DNA from: Alphaproteobacteria bacterium
GTDB taxonomy: Bacteria > Pseudomonadota > Alphaproteobacteria > Micropepsales > Micropepsaceae
Reading direction: 5' to 3'
DNA: 8,914 nucleotides
Assembly (NCBI GenBank): GCA_025935155.1
Contig: JAICVV010000060.1
Location: 1-8,914, forward strand
Below are positions 1-7,035 of this stretch, piece after piece. Below the pieces are notes generated by a model. The model worked only from the letters and a program-made list of their open reading frames with translations, ran no database searches and was not told the DNA's origin. Both the position numbers and the translations under genes were made by a program. Positions within the stretch are counted from its first letter, which is position 1. Each line of letters opens with the position of its first letter.

Positions 1-593
1 CGCTTGTTGCCTTGCATCGCCTGCGCGCGCACTTTCCAGACCCCACCCGCCGGCCCGTTGCCATACGTTATGACTTTTTTTCCGTCGGCAATGCCCTTCC
101 CCAAATCCATTACCCAGGTGCCCTTGAGGTTATCGAGACCGTCAACCTGGACCTGCGGAGAAACGCCGTTGGTGAAATCGGCAAGGGTGCGTCCCGAACC
201 CTGCTGCAGCGCCCCATTTGAAAGCACGCGGACATTCACTTTTACTTGCGCGCCAATTTCGACCGGAATCTGCAGCATAACCGAAACGAACTTCAGCGAT
301 CTGTCGCTCCAGGTTGTGGCCAGCGCGTTCAGGATTGTCGCCGGTACCGGCGTGCCGTCGTCCAGCTGGAATTGGGGCCAGCTTCCTGAAGGCACGTCGC
401 CTCTCCTGAAGGGACAGCCAATGAGTTGAGTCACTGCGCCTGCCGGAACGACGCTGCGGCTCGTGTTGACAATTCTAATCGTTGTCAGCACGCGCGGCGT
501 GCCATCGAAACGAGTGAACGATGCCTTGGCGGCGATGGGTGCTACGAGGGAGGATGTGGCTGCACCGATCAGAAAGCTCCGACGACTCTTCAT
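1..593 (-). CDS. Tat-exported protein, possible PcRGLX/YetA-like N-terminal domain, cut by left edge
   Basis: This gene is incomplete: 197 codons lie in the window and the C-terminus is beyond the left edge. The start is the ATG at 593-591, chosen because the protein then opens with a twin-arginine signal peptide. The signal has S3-R4-R5-S6-F7-L8, a hydrophobic stretch with many Ala and Ser, and an A-K-A site near residues 22-24, so export by Tat to the periplasm or beyond is likely. The mature part looks like beta strands. It has the segments R-G-D-V-P (64-68), D-D-G-T-P-V-P (78-84) and W-S-D-R-S-L-K-F (95-102). These resemble the N-terminal domain of exo-rhamnogalacturonan-lyase-like (PcRGLX/YetA) proteins. 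That resemblance is from memory and is the uncertain part; no catalytic residues can be judged. An inverted repeat lies in the leader. The Shine-Dalgarno signal is weak. Confidence 0.8.
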   Translation of the reverse strand, partial: MKSRRSFLIGAATSSLVAPIAAKASFTRFDGTPRVLTTIRIVNTSRSVVPAGAVTQLIGCPFRRGDVPSGSWPQFQLDDGTPVPATILNALATTWSDRSLKFVSVMLQIPVEIGAQVKVNVRVLSNGALQQGSGRTLADFTNGVSPQVQVDGLDNLKGTWVMDLGKGIADGKKVITYGNGPAGGVWKVRAQAMQGNK

Positions 594-1484
594 TGGACCG
601 CGCCCTACGGTTCTTGGGCCGAATGAAACGGCCCAAAAGGTTTCTCCAGAGTTCCGACGATGGGCGGGACAAATTAATTCGGGTCTAAACAGACAGGTAA
701 AATCTAACCTTTGGAAGCACGGGCGCTGCGCAGCAACGCTCTACGCTGCTGAATCTAAACGGTCAGCCTCCTGCTTCGCTACAAATTGAATGAATTCATA
801 AACGTCTTGCTCGTACCCCGCACACCGATTCGACCCTTACGAATCCTGTAGCGTGCAAATTTGCTCAAATTGCGACGCCAGTGAGTTTTTGAATCGCGTG
901 CGCGAGTTGTAAGCGGTAGCGTTGCCCGCATTAGTTATTGGCAAGAAAGCGCGCGGGCGATGCTCCACTAGCTGTTATGTTCAACCATGCTTATGGTGAC
1001 GGCTGCAGCAACCCGCGAAGTAACGGATTGCGAAACACGCACACCAAGCTGCTGAACCGGCAACCGCTTTGAAGCCGAAGTGTGCGTCGCAACCGGATGG
1101 CGGAACTCCAATATGCCTGCGCGTTTGATCCGAGCGGCGCGGCAATCAGCAGAGCGGAACCTGTTGTGCGCCGAATTGTATTCGGCGGCTGCCTTGTTCA
1201 ACACCCGCGCGCGGCGGCGATCTTTCCACGTCGCTGGCTGCTCTTGCACCCCTCGGAATTCTGGCTCGCTCTCAGTTGAGGATAGTTCTCTGCAATCACG
1301 AACAATTAGCCCAGCGTTCTCCGCCTGCCGAACGTAACCAGCCAGCTTGACGGGAACTCCGAGCTACAGCAGCAGTACGACGGCCATCCCCACGTATGGC
1401 ATCCGCAAGCTCACCTCAGCGGCGATCCGATATGAACATGGAAATTACGATGACGCCGCCAGCCGGACTTTCGGTGGGGATCGC
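594..1484. other. gene-poor stretch between the Tat-exported protein gene and tRNA-Phe
   Basis: About 890 bp without a convincing gene. Several overlapping open frames occur on both strands around 968-1363, but none has a good ribosome binding site, a recognisable domain or a clear advantage over its opposite-strand frame. The longest is a minus-strand frame open from 1363 to 968, about 131 codons, whose first usable start is GTG at 1249. Short palindromic stretches occur, for example GCTGCGCAGC at 725-734. No second copy of the tRNA-Phe 3' end was seen, so there is no direct sign of an integrated element bounded by this tRNA. It may hold the promoter of the leftmost gene and decayed coding sequence. 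Confidence 0.4.
614..636 (-). promoter_or_regulatory. 8-bp inverted repeat in the leader of the Tat-exported protein gene
   Basis: TTGGGCCG at 614-621 and CGGCCCAA at 629-636 are perfect reverse complements around a 7-base loop. The repeat lies 20 to 43 bases before the start codon of the minus-strand gene. No T-run follows on either strand, so it is not a standard intrinsic terminator. It could be an operator or an mRNA leader hairpin; its role is unknown. Confidence 0.5.
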
Positions 1485-1560
<76 letters not shown>

Positions 1561-1655
1561 TGACCTTTCGGGAGGAGCGCTTGTAGGGAAGCCTCTGCGG
1601 GTTGTCCAGCGCCAGCGCGACCGCGGCGTAGGCTTTCCGGCGTCCCCGGCGACCT

Positions 1656-1856
1656 CTATCCTTCATTCTTTCCTGTCCCTGCCGCGGGCCGGTCGTCCAC
1701 GTCGGTCTCGTGCCCAGGGACGACATAATTTCCCTTCAGCCAGCGGCCGAGATCGATGTCCGCGCACCGCCTGGAACAGAAGGGCCGCAGCCTGGCAGCT
1801 TGCGGTTTGCCGCAGATGGGGCAGCGGCGAGGTGTTCCTTCACCCGGTTCCGACAT
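1656..1856 (-). CDS. yacG: DNA gyrase inhibitor YacG, zinc-binding
   Basis: A 66-residue protein with four cysteines in the YacG zinc-finger spacing: C12-P-I-C15 and C27-S-R-R-C31. They are followed by D-I-D-L-G-R-W-L (33-40), a family hallmark. In E. coli, YacG binds GyrB and inhibits gyrase; the same role is inferred here. The tail after residue 48 is polar and acidic or low in complexity, as usual. The frame is open up to 1946, but the ATG at 1856 is chosen because it gives the normal family length and has a GGAAGG ribosome binding site about 6 bases before it. The start lies inside the end of the RNase G gene (17-base overlap), which suggests translational coupling. Confidence 0.93.
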   Translation of the reverse strand: MSEPGEGTPRRCPICGKPQAARLRPFCSRRCADIDLGRWLKGNYVVPGHETDVDDRPAAGTGKNEG

Positions 1857-3363
1857 CGAAGCCTTCCCGCTGAAACTCCGCACGTGGTTCAAAGGAAACG
1901 CGCGGCGCGCCACGGCGCGCCAATCCGCTGCGCACATCATCCTCATGTACCATTAGCCAGCGGACCACATCCGGAGCGGCGCGTACGGCAATGGATTTTC
2001 CCGGCAGCGCGGCTGCGGTGCGTTCCACCTGACGGATAATGTCCAGCGCCACGCTTTCCGCCGTGCGGTTGCGGCCGTGGCCGTGACAGGTGTGGCAGCA
2101 CTCCGTCATCAGCTTCATCAGCGGATCGCGAACGCGCTTGCGGGTAATCTCCACCAGTCCAAACTCCGACATGCCGGAGATTTGGGTGGGCGTGTGATCG
2201 CGTGAAAGGCTAGCCGCGAGAACGTCCAGCACTGTCTGGATATTCTCCGGCTCGTTCAGGTGAATGAAGTCGGCGACGACAAGGCCTCCGATGCCGCGCA
2301 GACAAAGCTGCCGGCCGATTTCGTCTGCCGCTTCCAGATTGACTCGCAGGCTCGTTTCTTCCAGACCCGCCGCTTCGGTGAAGCTGCCGGAGTTCACGTC
2401 CACGGTGGTAAGCGCCTCAGTTGCTTCGATGGTGATCCAGCCGCCGGATGGCAACGGCACGCGCGGTTCGGTGAGCCGCGCGATTTCATCTTCGATGCCG
2501 TAGCATTCGAACAATGTGCCCGGACCGCTGAACAGCTCGATCTTGCTCTCCGCTTCCGGCATGGCCCGGCGGCAATAGGCAAGCGCGGCCTGCATCGCTG
2601 CATTGTCGTCGATCAGCACGCGCCGGGTCTGCGCATGCACCTCGTCGCGCATGGTTCGCTCGATGGGATCGAGATCATGATAGAGCGTGACCGGCGCACG
2701 CGCCTGTTTCCGCTTCTCCATCACCGGCCGCCAGGCTTCTGCCAGGCGTTCCGCATCTTCCCGCAAATCCGAGAGCGCCGCGCCTGTTGCGGCGCTGCGA
2801 ACGATGTAACCGGCGCCCGGCACAAGCGCGCCGTTTGCTTCTGCCAGCATCGCCTTTGTGAGAGCCTGCAACCGCGCGCGTTCGCTCTCGTCCTCGATGC
2901 GCCGTGACAGCGCGACGCCGGGCTGGTTCGGCACCATGACCAGCAGCCGGCCGGGTATGGTCACATTAGCAGAAAGCCGTGCGCCTTTGTCGCCGATCGG
3001 ATCCTTGACGGCCTGCACGATAATCTCTTCGCCCTCGCGCACGCAGTCGCCAATTTTGGGCGCGCGCTCTTCCTCAAACGCCGGAAGACCGGCGAGGCAG
3101 CGGGCTTCACGGGCGCCCAGAAATCCGGCGCGATCCAGTCCGATATCGACAAAGGCGGCCTGCATGCCGGGTAGCACCCGTTGCACACGGCCAAGAATGA
3201 TGTTGCCGATGAGGCTCTGACCGCACGGCCCGCCCCGGCGGCGCACTGTACCGTCGTCCGACCCGATCAGCCTTTGGAGAAACAGTTCCTGCAGCCTTCC
3301 GTCCTCGACGACTGCTACGCGAATTTCTGCAGCCCCAATATTGATCAGGACGTCTTTGGCCAT
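1840..3363 (-). CDS. rng: Ribonuclease G (RNase E/G family endoribonuclease)
   Basis: The 507-residue protein covers the RNase E/G catalytic half, close to the 489 residues of E. coli RNase G, and lacks the long C-terminal scaffold of RNase E. An S1-type RNA-binding region spans roughly residues 35-130 ([19 protein letters not shown]). The metal-binding catalytic residues of RNase E (D303, N305, D346) match D322 and N324 in T-V-D-V-N-S and D365 in V-A-D-F-I. The Zn-link motif is C423-H-T-C426. The family cleaves single-stranded RNA 5'-end dependently and takes part in rRNA maturation and mRNA decay. A short Arg/Gly-rich insertion (about 35-48) widens the start of the S1 region. It lies 30 bp after maf, with no clear Shine-Dalgarno, and overlaps yacG. 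Confidence 0.95.
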   Translation of the reverse strand: MAKDVLINIGAAEIRVAVVEDGRLQELFLQRLIGSDDGTVRRRGGPCGQSLIGNIILGRVQRVLPGMQAAFVDIGLDRAGFLGAREARCLAGLPAFEEERAPKIGDCVREGEEIIVQAVKDPIGDKGARLSANVTIPGRLLVMVPNQPGVALSRRIEDESERARLQALTKAMLAEANGALVPGAGYIVRSAATGAALSDLREDAERLAEAWRPVMEKRKQARAPVTLYHDLDPIERTMRDEVHAQTRRVLIDDNAAMQAALAYCRRAMPEAESKIELFSGPGTLFECYGIEDEIARLTEPRVPLPSGGWITIEATEALTTVDVNSGSFTEAAGLEETSLRVNLEAADEIGRQLCLRGIGGLVVADFIHLNEPENIQTVLDVLAASLSRDHTPTQISGMSEFGLVEITRKRVRDPLMKLMTECCHTCHGHGRNRTAESVALDIIRQVERTAAALPGKSIAVRAAPDVVRWLMVHEDDVRSGLARRGAPRVSFEPRAEFQREGFDVGTG

Positions 3364-3393
3364 GCGCGTGAATTCAATAGCGTCTGTGAGATC

Positions 3394-4020
3394 CTACCAC
3401 AGAATCGGGTAGCCGCATCCCTTCAGCAGATTCAGCGTGTGAAAAAGGGGCAGGCCGACAATGTTGGAATATGAGCCATTGATTTGGCGCACGAAGGCCT
3501 CCGCGGCGCCCTGGATGGCGTACCCGCCTGCTTTGCCGATACCTTCGCCGCTTTTGGCGTAGGATACGACGGCCTGAAGCGAAAGCCGTGCGAACGATAC
3601 GCGTGTGCTCGCAACGCGAGAAATGACAGGTGAGTCCGGCTTGCGAACGGTGACGGCGGTGATCACCTGATGGCTCCGGCCGCTCAACAGTTCGAGGCAG
3701 TGGCGCACTTCTTCACCGTTCTCCGCTTTGGGCAGAATGCGGCGTCCGCACGCGACCACGGTGTCAGCAGCAAGAATGAGCGCCGGCCGTTCGTTCCAAC
3801 TGACCGCATTCGCTTTACCGGTTGCCACGCGTAGCGCGTACACGCGCGGACTCTCGCCCTGCAGAACGGATTCGTCCAGATGCGCCGGCACGATCGCATC
3901 GGGGAAGATACCCACGGACGCGAGAAGCGCCTTACGCCGCGGGCTCTCGCTCGCCAGCACCAGCGCGAGGCGTTCGGGATTATTTGAAGCGATAGGTGAT
4001 GCGCCCTTTGGTGAGGTCAT
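3394..4020 (-). CDS. maf: Maf family nucleoside triphosphate pyrophosphatase
   Basis: A 208-residue Maf protein. Visible motifs are L-A-S-E-S-P-R-R-K (22-30, the substrate-binding S-x-S-P-R-R), the acidic D-E-S (49-51), A-A-D-T (84-87) with D86 in the catalytic acid position, and [10 protein letters not shown] (162-171) with a conserved lysine. The family hydrolyses non-canonical or pyrimidine nucleoside triphosphates to monophosphates and PPi, and is linked to house-cleaning and septum control; exact substrate preference cannot be read here. The start overlaps the end of infA by 41 bases. It is nevertheless the only plausible start: the next candidate, a GTG at residue 21, would remove the first core strand. 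The overlap implies coupling to infA. Confidence 0.94.
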   Translation of the reverse strand: MTSPKGASPIASNNPERLALVLASESPRRKALLASVGIFPDAIVPAHLDESVLQGESPRVYALRVATGKANAVSWNERPALILAADTVVACGRRILPKAENGEEVRHCLELLSGRSHQVITAVTVRKPDSPVISRVASTRVSFARLSLQAVVSYAKSGEGIGKAGGYAIQGAAEAFVRQINGSYSNIVGLPLFHTLNLLKGCGYPILW

Positions 4021-4198
4021 AGGGCGTCATTTCCACGAGTACCTTGTCACCGGTGAGCACGCGGATGCGGTTCTTGCGCATCTTGCCCGCTGTGTGGGCG
4101 ATGATCTCGTGTCCGTTTTCAAGTTTCACGCGGAAGGTCGCATTGGGCAGCAATTCGCTGACAGTGCCCGGAAATTCGAGAAGTTCTTCTTTGGCCAT
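3980..4198 (-). CDS. infA: Translation initiation factor IF-1
   Basis: This is the full 72-residue IF-1, a single S1/OB-fold domain that binds the A site of the 30S subunit during initiation. The start M-A-K-E-E, the centre [12 protein letters not shown] (35-46) and the end [13 protein letters not shown] are family signatures. A GAGGTT ribosome binding site (4201-4206 on the plus strand, read in reverse) lies about 2 to 8 bases before the ATG. The 69-bp gap upstream is the largest inside this gene block, so infA may have its own promoter in addition to readthrough from murA. Confidence 0.97.
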   Translation of the reverse strand: MAKEELLEFPGTVSELLPNATFRVKLENGHEIIAHTAGKMRKNRIRVLTGDKVLVEMTPYDLTKGRITYRFK

Positions 4199-4229
4199 TC
4201 AACCTCATAGGGTGCCGAAATCGGGCCGG

Positions 4230-4257
4230 AGAATGCACTGAACCGGCGGAAATGCAA
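4230..4257 (-). promoter_or_regulatory. possible promoter before infA
   Basis: On the minus strand, TTGCAT (4257-4252) and CATTCT (4235-4230) are separated by 16 bases. This is a weak match to a housekeeping -35/-10 pair. It sits about 32 bases before the infA start, in the only sizeable gap of the block. The match could be chance. Confidence 0.22.
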
Positions 4258-4267
4258 GCCGACGTTC

Positions 4268-4747
4268 CTATCCCTTCAGGTGCAGGACGCAGATGAGCGT
4301 GAACAACCGGCGGGCGGTATCGCGGTCCATTCCGATCTTGCCCTTCAGCCGTTCGGCGAGAAGCTCCGAACCTTCGTCGTGAACGCTACGCCGGCTCATG
4401 TCGAGCGTCTCGATCTGCGCGGGCGGGGCATCGCGGATCGCGTTGAAGTAGCTCTCGCAGATCAGGAAATAGTCTTTGACCACGCGCCGGAACGGGGTGA
4501 GCGACAGCACGACCCGGCCGTGCGGAGTCGCGTCCTCCAAGGCAATATCGAATACCAGGCGGCCTTCCTCGATGCCGAGCACCAGCTTGTAGGGCCCACC
4601 CGCAGAGCCCTCGGGCCTGAAGCTGTTGGCTTCGAGCAAATCGTAAATCGCAATCTCCCGCTCCTGCTCGATCTGCCGCGTGCGCCTGACGAGCATTCGC
4701 TCATCGAGTTCGATGGAAGCGATCCTGTAGCGGCCGGCCTCCGTCAT
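4268..4747 (-). CDS. UPF0262 family protein
   Basis: A 159-residue protein that I recognise as UPF0262, a conserved alphaproteobacterial family of unknown function. Strongly conserved-looking segments are E-R-E-I-A-I-Y-D-L-L-E-A-N-S-F (29-43), G-G-P-Y-K-L, L-T-P-F-R-R-V-V-K-D-Y-F-L-I-C-E-S-Y (83-100) and D-T-A-R-R-L-F-T-L-I-C-V-L-H at the C-terminus. There is no signal peptide or membrane segment, so it should be cytoplasmic. The gene starts 4 bases after the DUF2948 stop, without a clear ribosome binding site, which suggests coupled translation. In related genomes hisD usually lies between these two genes (from memory); here nothing does. Confidence 0.92.
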   Translation of the reverse strand: MTEAGRYRIASIELDERMLVRRTRQIEQEREIAIYDLLEANSFRPEGSAGGPYKLVLGIEEGRLVFDIALEDATPHGRVVLSLTPFRRVVKDYFLICESYFNAIRDAPPAQIETLDMSRRSVHDEGSELLAERLKGKIGMDRDTARRLFTLICVLHLKG

Positions 4748-4751
4748 GAAA

Positions 4752-5195
4752 TTAGATTGCTTCGGGATGCGATGGCTGGCCGCGCGCCGCCCATTCCCCG
4801 CTCACATCCGCAAGCGAAGCGTGGATGCACTCGACTCCCAGCCGCAGCGCGCCGCCGCCGCTGAAGACCAGTTCAACGGTGCCGCCCGGATCCTCCGCGG
4901 CCCGCGGCGAAAACCGAATTGCCAGAAGAGACAGTACCGCCTCTTGGTTGCCGTAGAAGATGTTATGGGATTTTGCGCTCAACACATTCTCGAACACCAG
5001 GCCGGAGCGCACCCGCAAATCCGCCCGTTTTCGCTGCACGTCTTCCCATTTGAAGCGATTGAAGAGCGCCGCGAAGCGATGCGCGTTCGGCAGCCAGGCC
5101 AAATCCTTCACGCGAGCCACTGCGTCCTGCAGGCGCGCGGAGATGATCTCCAAATCCTCGGCATCTTCTGCCGCCAGCGTCGGTGTGCCGTTCAT
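4752..5195 (-). CDS. DUF2948 family protein
   Basis: A 147-residue cytoplasmic protein of the DUF2948 family, recognised from its opening ([17 protein letters not shown], 9-25), its centre ([12 protein letters not shown], 40-51) and its C-terminal [16 protein letters not shown]. The function is unknown. The start ATG shares four bases (ATGA) with the murA stop, the classic overlap of translationally coupled genes, and the family commonly sits beside murA in Alphaproteobacteria. This genetic linkage does not prove a role in cell-wall synthesis. Confidence 0.9.
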   Translation of the reverse strand: MNGTPTLAAEDAEDLEIISARLQDAVARVKDLAWLPNAHRFAALFNRFKWEDVQRKRADLRVRSGLVFENVLSAKSHNIFYGNQEAVLSLLAIRFSPRAAEDPGGTVELVFSGGGALRLGVECIHASLADVSGEWAARGQPSHPEAI

Positions 5196-6472
5196 TCCGT
5201 CAGCCGTTCGATTTCAGCACCGGCCGCAGAGAGCTTCTCCTCGAGACACTCAAACCCGCGATCCAGATGGTAGACGCGGTTGATAACCGTCTCGCCCTCT
5301 GCCGCCAAGCCCGCCAGCACAAGGCTCGAGCTGGCGCGAAGATCGGTGGCCATGACCTGCGCGCCCTTCAGCGCTTCGACACCGCGGACGATAGCCGTGT
5401 CTCCCGCCACTTCGATCTCGGCGCCCATGCGCAGAAGCTCGGGCACATGCATGAAGCGGTTCTCAAAAATTGTCTCCTTGATGTGCGACATACCCCGCGC
5501 GGTGGCCATTACCGCCATGAACTGCGCCTGCAGATCGGTGGGAAAGCCGGGGAACACTTCTGTGGCAACATCTGCAGCCGCCGGCCGCCCCCCGTTCCGC
5601 TTCACGGAGATGCCCATGTGCGTGGGTGAGATGGTTGTTCCCGCGGCCTGCAATAGCGGAATGACAGACCCGATGAGATCTGCGGACGTGCCGGTCAATT
5701 CAATTTCCCCGCAGCAGATCGCCGCTGCCATCGCGTAGGTACCGGTTTCGATGCGATCCGGCAGCACCGCATGGGTGGTGCCATGAAGCGTGGAAACGCC
5801 TTCGACAGCAATTGTAGAGGTTCCCAGACCGGCGATTTTCGCGCCCATGGCAATGAGGCAACGGCCAAGGTCTACAATTTCTGGCTCGCGCGCCGCATTG
5901 GCGAGAATCGTTTCGCCTTTGGCCGATGCCGCCGCCATCAGCGTGTTTTCCGTTGCGCCGACCGACACGAACGGAAATTCGATGCGCGCGCCTGTAAGAC
6001 CGTTCGGTGCACTTGCCAGAACATAGCCTTGGTCGAGCACGATCTCGGTGCCGAGCGCCTCCATCGCTTTCAGATGCAAATCCACCGGCCGGGCACCGAT
6101 CGCACAGCCGCCCGGCAGGGAAACTTTCGCCCTGTGAAACCTGGCAACCAGCGGCCCCAACACCAGAAAACTCGCCCGCATTTTGCGCACGATGTCGTAA
6201 TCGGCCGTGGTGTTGACGATGTTCTTCGCCGTGAGCTCCCAGCGCCCGCCTTCACCGAAACCAGGCCCGCGGACATAGCTTGTCTCCACGCCGAAGCTGC
6301 GCAGCAGTTCGCCCATAAAACCGACATCGGCAAGCCATGGCGCATTGAGCAGGGTCAGTTTTTCATCCGTAAGCAGGCAGGCCGCCATGAGCGGCAGTGC
6401 CGCGTTCTTGGCGCCGCTGATGGGAATTTCGCCATTGAGAGCGTTGCCGCCTTTAATTCGGATACGATCCAT
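5192..6472 (-). CDS. murA: UDP-N-acetylglucosamine 1-carboxyvinyltransferase MurA
   Basis: Complete 426-residue MurA, the cytosolic enzyme that transfers enolpyruvate from PEP to UDP-GlcNAc in the first committed step of peptidoglycan synthesis. Key residues by alignment with E. coli MurA are K22-N23 in G-A-K-N-A-A-L-P, and C123 in [11 protein letters not shown], which matches C115, the cysteine alkylated by fosfomycin. D313 in F-P-T-D-L-Q-A-Q-F matches D305, and R379 in D-L-R-A-S-S-S matches R397. Because Cys is present and not Asp, classical fosfomycin sensitivity at the target is expected. The ATG has a short AGG signal before it. It follows a small basic gene by 46 bp, and that gap holds a strong hairpin. 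Confidence 0.98.
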   Translation of the reverse strand: MDRIRIKGGNALNGEIPISGAKNAALPLMAACLLTDEKLTLLNAPWLADVGFMGELLRSFGVETSYVRGPGFGEGGRWELTAKNIVNTTADYDIVRKMRASFLVLGPLVARFHRAKVSLPGGCAIGARPVDLHLKAMEALGTEIVLDQGYVLASAPNGLTGARIEFPFVSVGATENTLMAAASAKGETILANAAREPEIVDLGRCLIAMGAKIAGLGTSTIAVEGVSTLHGTTHAVLPDRIETGTYAMAAAICCGEIELTGTSADLIGSVIPLLQAAGTTISPTHMGISVKRNGGRPAAADVATEVFPGFPTDLQAQFMAVMATARGMSHIKETIFENRFMHVPELLRMGAEIEVAGDTAIVRGVEALKGAQVMATDLRASSSLVLAGLAAEGETVINRVYHLDRGFECLEEKLSAAGAEIERLTE

Positions 6473-6488
6473 TCTCTGCCTGTTCGCA

Positions 6489-6509
6489 CGTTCGCGCCTG
6501 ACGCGAACG
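6489..6509 (-). promoter_or_regulatory. 8-bp perfect hairpin in the gap before murA
   Basis: CGTTCGCG at 6489-6496 and CGCGAACG at 6502-6509 are perfect reverse complements around a 5-base loop. An overlapping palindrome, GCGAACGCGTTCGC (6503-6516), and another GTTCGC at 6482-6487 (plus-strand reading) offer competing pairings. In the mRNA the stem ends about 16 bases before the murA start. No T-run follows, so it is not a standard terminator. It may affect murA translation, act as an mRNA processing site, or be a protein-binding repeat. Confidence 0.55.
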
Positions 6510-6518
6510 CGTTCGCTT

Positions 6519-6695
6519 TTACTGTTGGTGCCCGGAGGGGCTGCGGCCGGCGATCTGCTTGTTGCCGGTTCGCTCGGCTCGATTCGAGGCAGCCGTTGGT
6601 TCGGCCATCTCTGGTGTTTGCCGCTTCCGCCGCTTCAGATTGGCGCGCAGCGCTTTGGCCAGCCGATTTTTTCGTGCATCCGATTGGGCCGTCAT
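6519..6695 (-). CDS. small basic protein (58 residues) preceding murA
   Basis: This short gene is part of a longer open frame that runs through the tRNA-Thr gene; only the last 58 codons are credible. The ATG at 6695 has AAAGGG about 4 bases before it within a purine-rich stretch. The N-terminal half, including [20 protein letters not shown] (7-26), forms a strongly basic amphipathic helix. It resembles a short conserved protein I remember upstream of murA in other Alphaproteobacteria. The rest is polar, Ala/Thr/Gly-rich and probably disordered. No membrane segment is seen. The basic helix would suit nucleic acid or ribosome binding, but the function is unknown. It is 46 bp from murA on the same strand, so co-transcription is likely. 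Confidence 0.7.
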   Translation of the reverse strand: MTAQSDARKNRLAKALRANLKRRKRQTPEMAEPTAASNRAERTGNKQIAGRSPSGHQQ

Positions 6696-6750
6696 CCGCC
6701 CTTTCCCTGTTGCGAGGCCTAAGCTATAGGCAGCGCCCGGGTGCCCGGAC

Positions 6751-6825
6751 GCCGGAGTAGCGTAGTGGTAGCGCAACCCCTTGGTAAGGGGTAGGTCGTG
6801 AGTTCGATTCTCACCTCCGGCACCA
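6751..6825 (+). tRNA. tRNA-Thr (anticodon GGT)
   Basis: A complete 75-base tRNA with encoded CCA. The acceptor pairs are GCCGGAG with CTCCGGC, the D arm is GCGT-AGTGGTA-GCGC with a wobble pair, and the anticodon stem is ACCCC/GGGGT around TTGGTAA, giving anticodon GGT. The T arm is GTGAG-TTCGATT-CTCAC. It is transcribed away from the murA block. It separates the conserved core genes from the more variable genes on the right. Confidence 0.97.
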
Positions 6826-6913
6826 GTTTTATCAAGCAAATCAAGGCATGCAGAAGAACCGGCTGCCAACCCAATTGGAATGAAAGGGCGTGAATCGGAG
6901 CGAAACAGAGAAC

Positions 6914-6935
6914 AAATCCGTGCAAAATCCGTGCA
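6914..6935 (+). repeat. tandem 11-bp direct repeat after tRNA-Thr
   Basis: AAATCCGTGCA occurs twice back to back, at 6914-6924 and 6925-6935, about 90 bp after the tRNA 3' end. It lies in a short plus-strand open frame (ATG at 6880, stop at 6970-6972, 30 residues, basic) that could be a remnant gene tail. Repeats next to tRNA 3' ends are common where elements integrate, but no integrase or second tRNA end is visible. Confidence 0.5.
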
Positions 6936-6976
6936 GTCCAAAGTACCAAAGTCGAGACGGCCCGCGAGCTGATTTT

Positions 6977-6992
6977 GCTGCCGACCGGCAGC
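6977..6992. repeat. 6-bp inverted repeat between tRNA-Thr and the SRAP gene
   Basis: GCTGCC and GGCAGC flank a GACC loop. A TTTT tract precedes the stem and an AAAA tract lies a few bases beyond it, so a longer bulged stem is possible. It lacks a proper downstream T-run. It may help end transcription of tRNA-Thr, or of the SRAP gene coming from the other side. Confidence 0.35.
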
Positions 6993-7005
6993 GGGCAAAA
7001 GACGC

Positions 7006-7035
7006 AAAAAAAGCACCTCAGAACAGAGTCGGTGC
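7006..7035 (-). terminator. intrinsic terminator of the SRAP gene, overlapping its stop codon
   Basis: On the minus strand, GCACC (7035-7031) pairs with GGTGC (7017-7013) and is followed directly by seven T. The loop of 13 bases contains the TGA stop codon and has possible inner pairing (CTC/GAG). The terminator thus starts within the last codons of the gene. Confidence 0.7.

Noticed and set aside
1906..1925. Two close GGCGCGCC-type palindromes
   Set aside because: They lie within the rng C-terminal codons for R-R-G-A-P-R and are explained by GC-rich codon use.
2260..2907. 215-residue plus-strand frame opposite rng
   Set aside because: Antisense to RNase G, without family features or a ribosome binding site.
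6482..6516. LexA (SOS) box before murA
   Set aside because: The GTTC copies are spaced by 4 or many more bases, not the 7 of the alphaproteobacterial GTTC-N7-GTTC box.
5771..6760. 329-residue plus-strand frame opposite murA
   Set aside because: It lies fully antisense to a certain gene and runs into tRNA-Thr. It is rich in Arg/His/Cys with no domain, typical of a GC-rich shadow.
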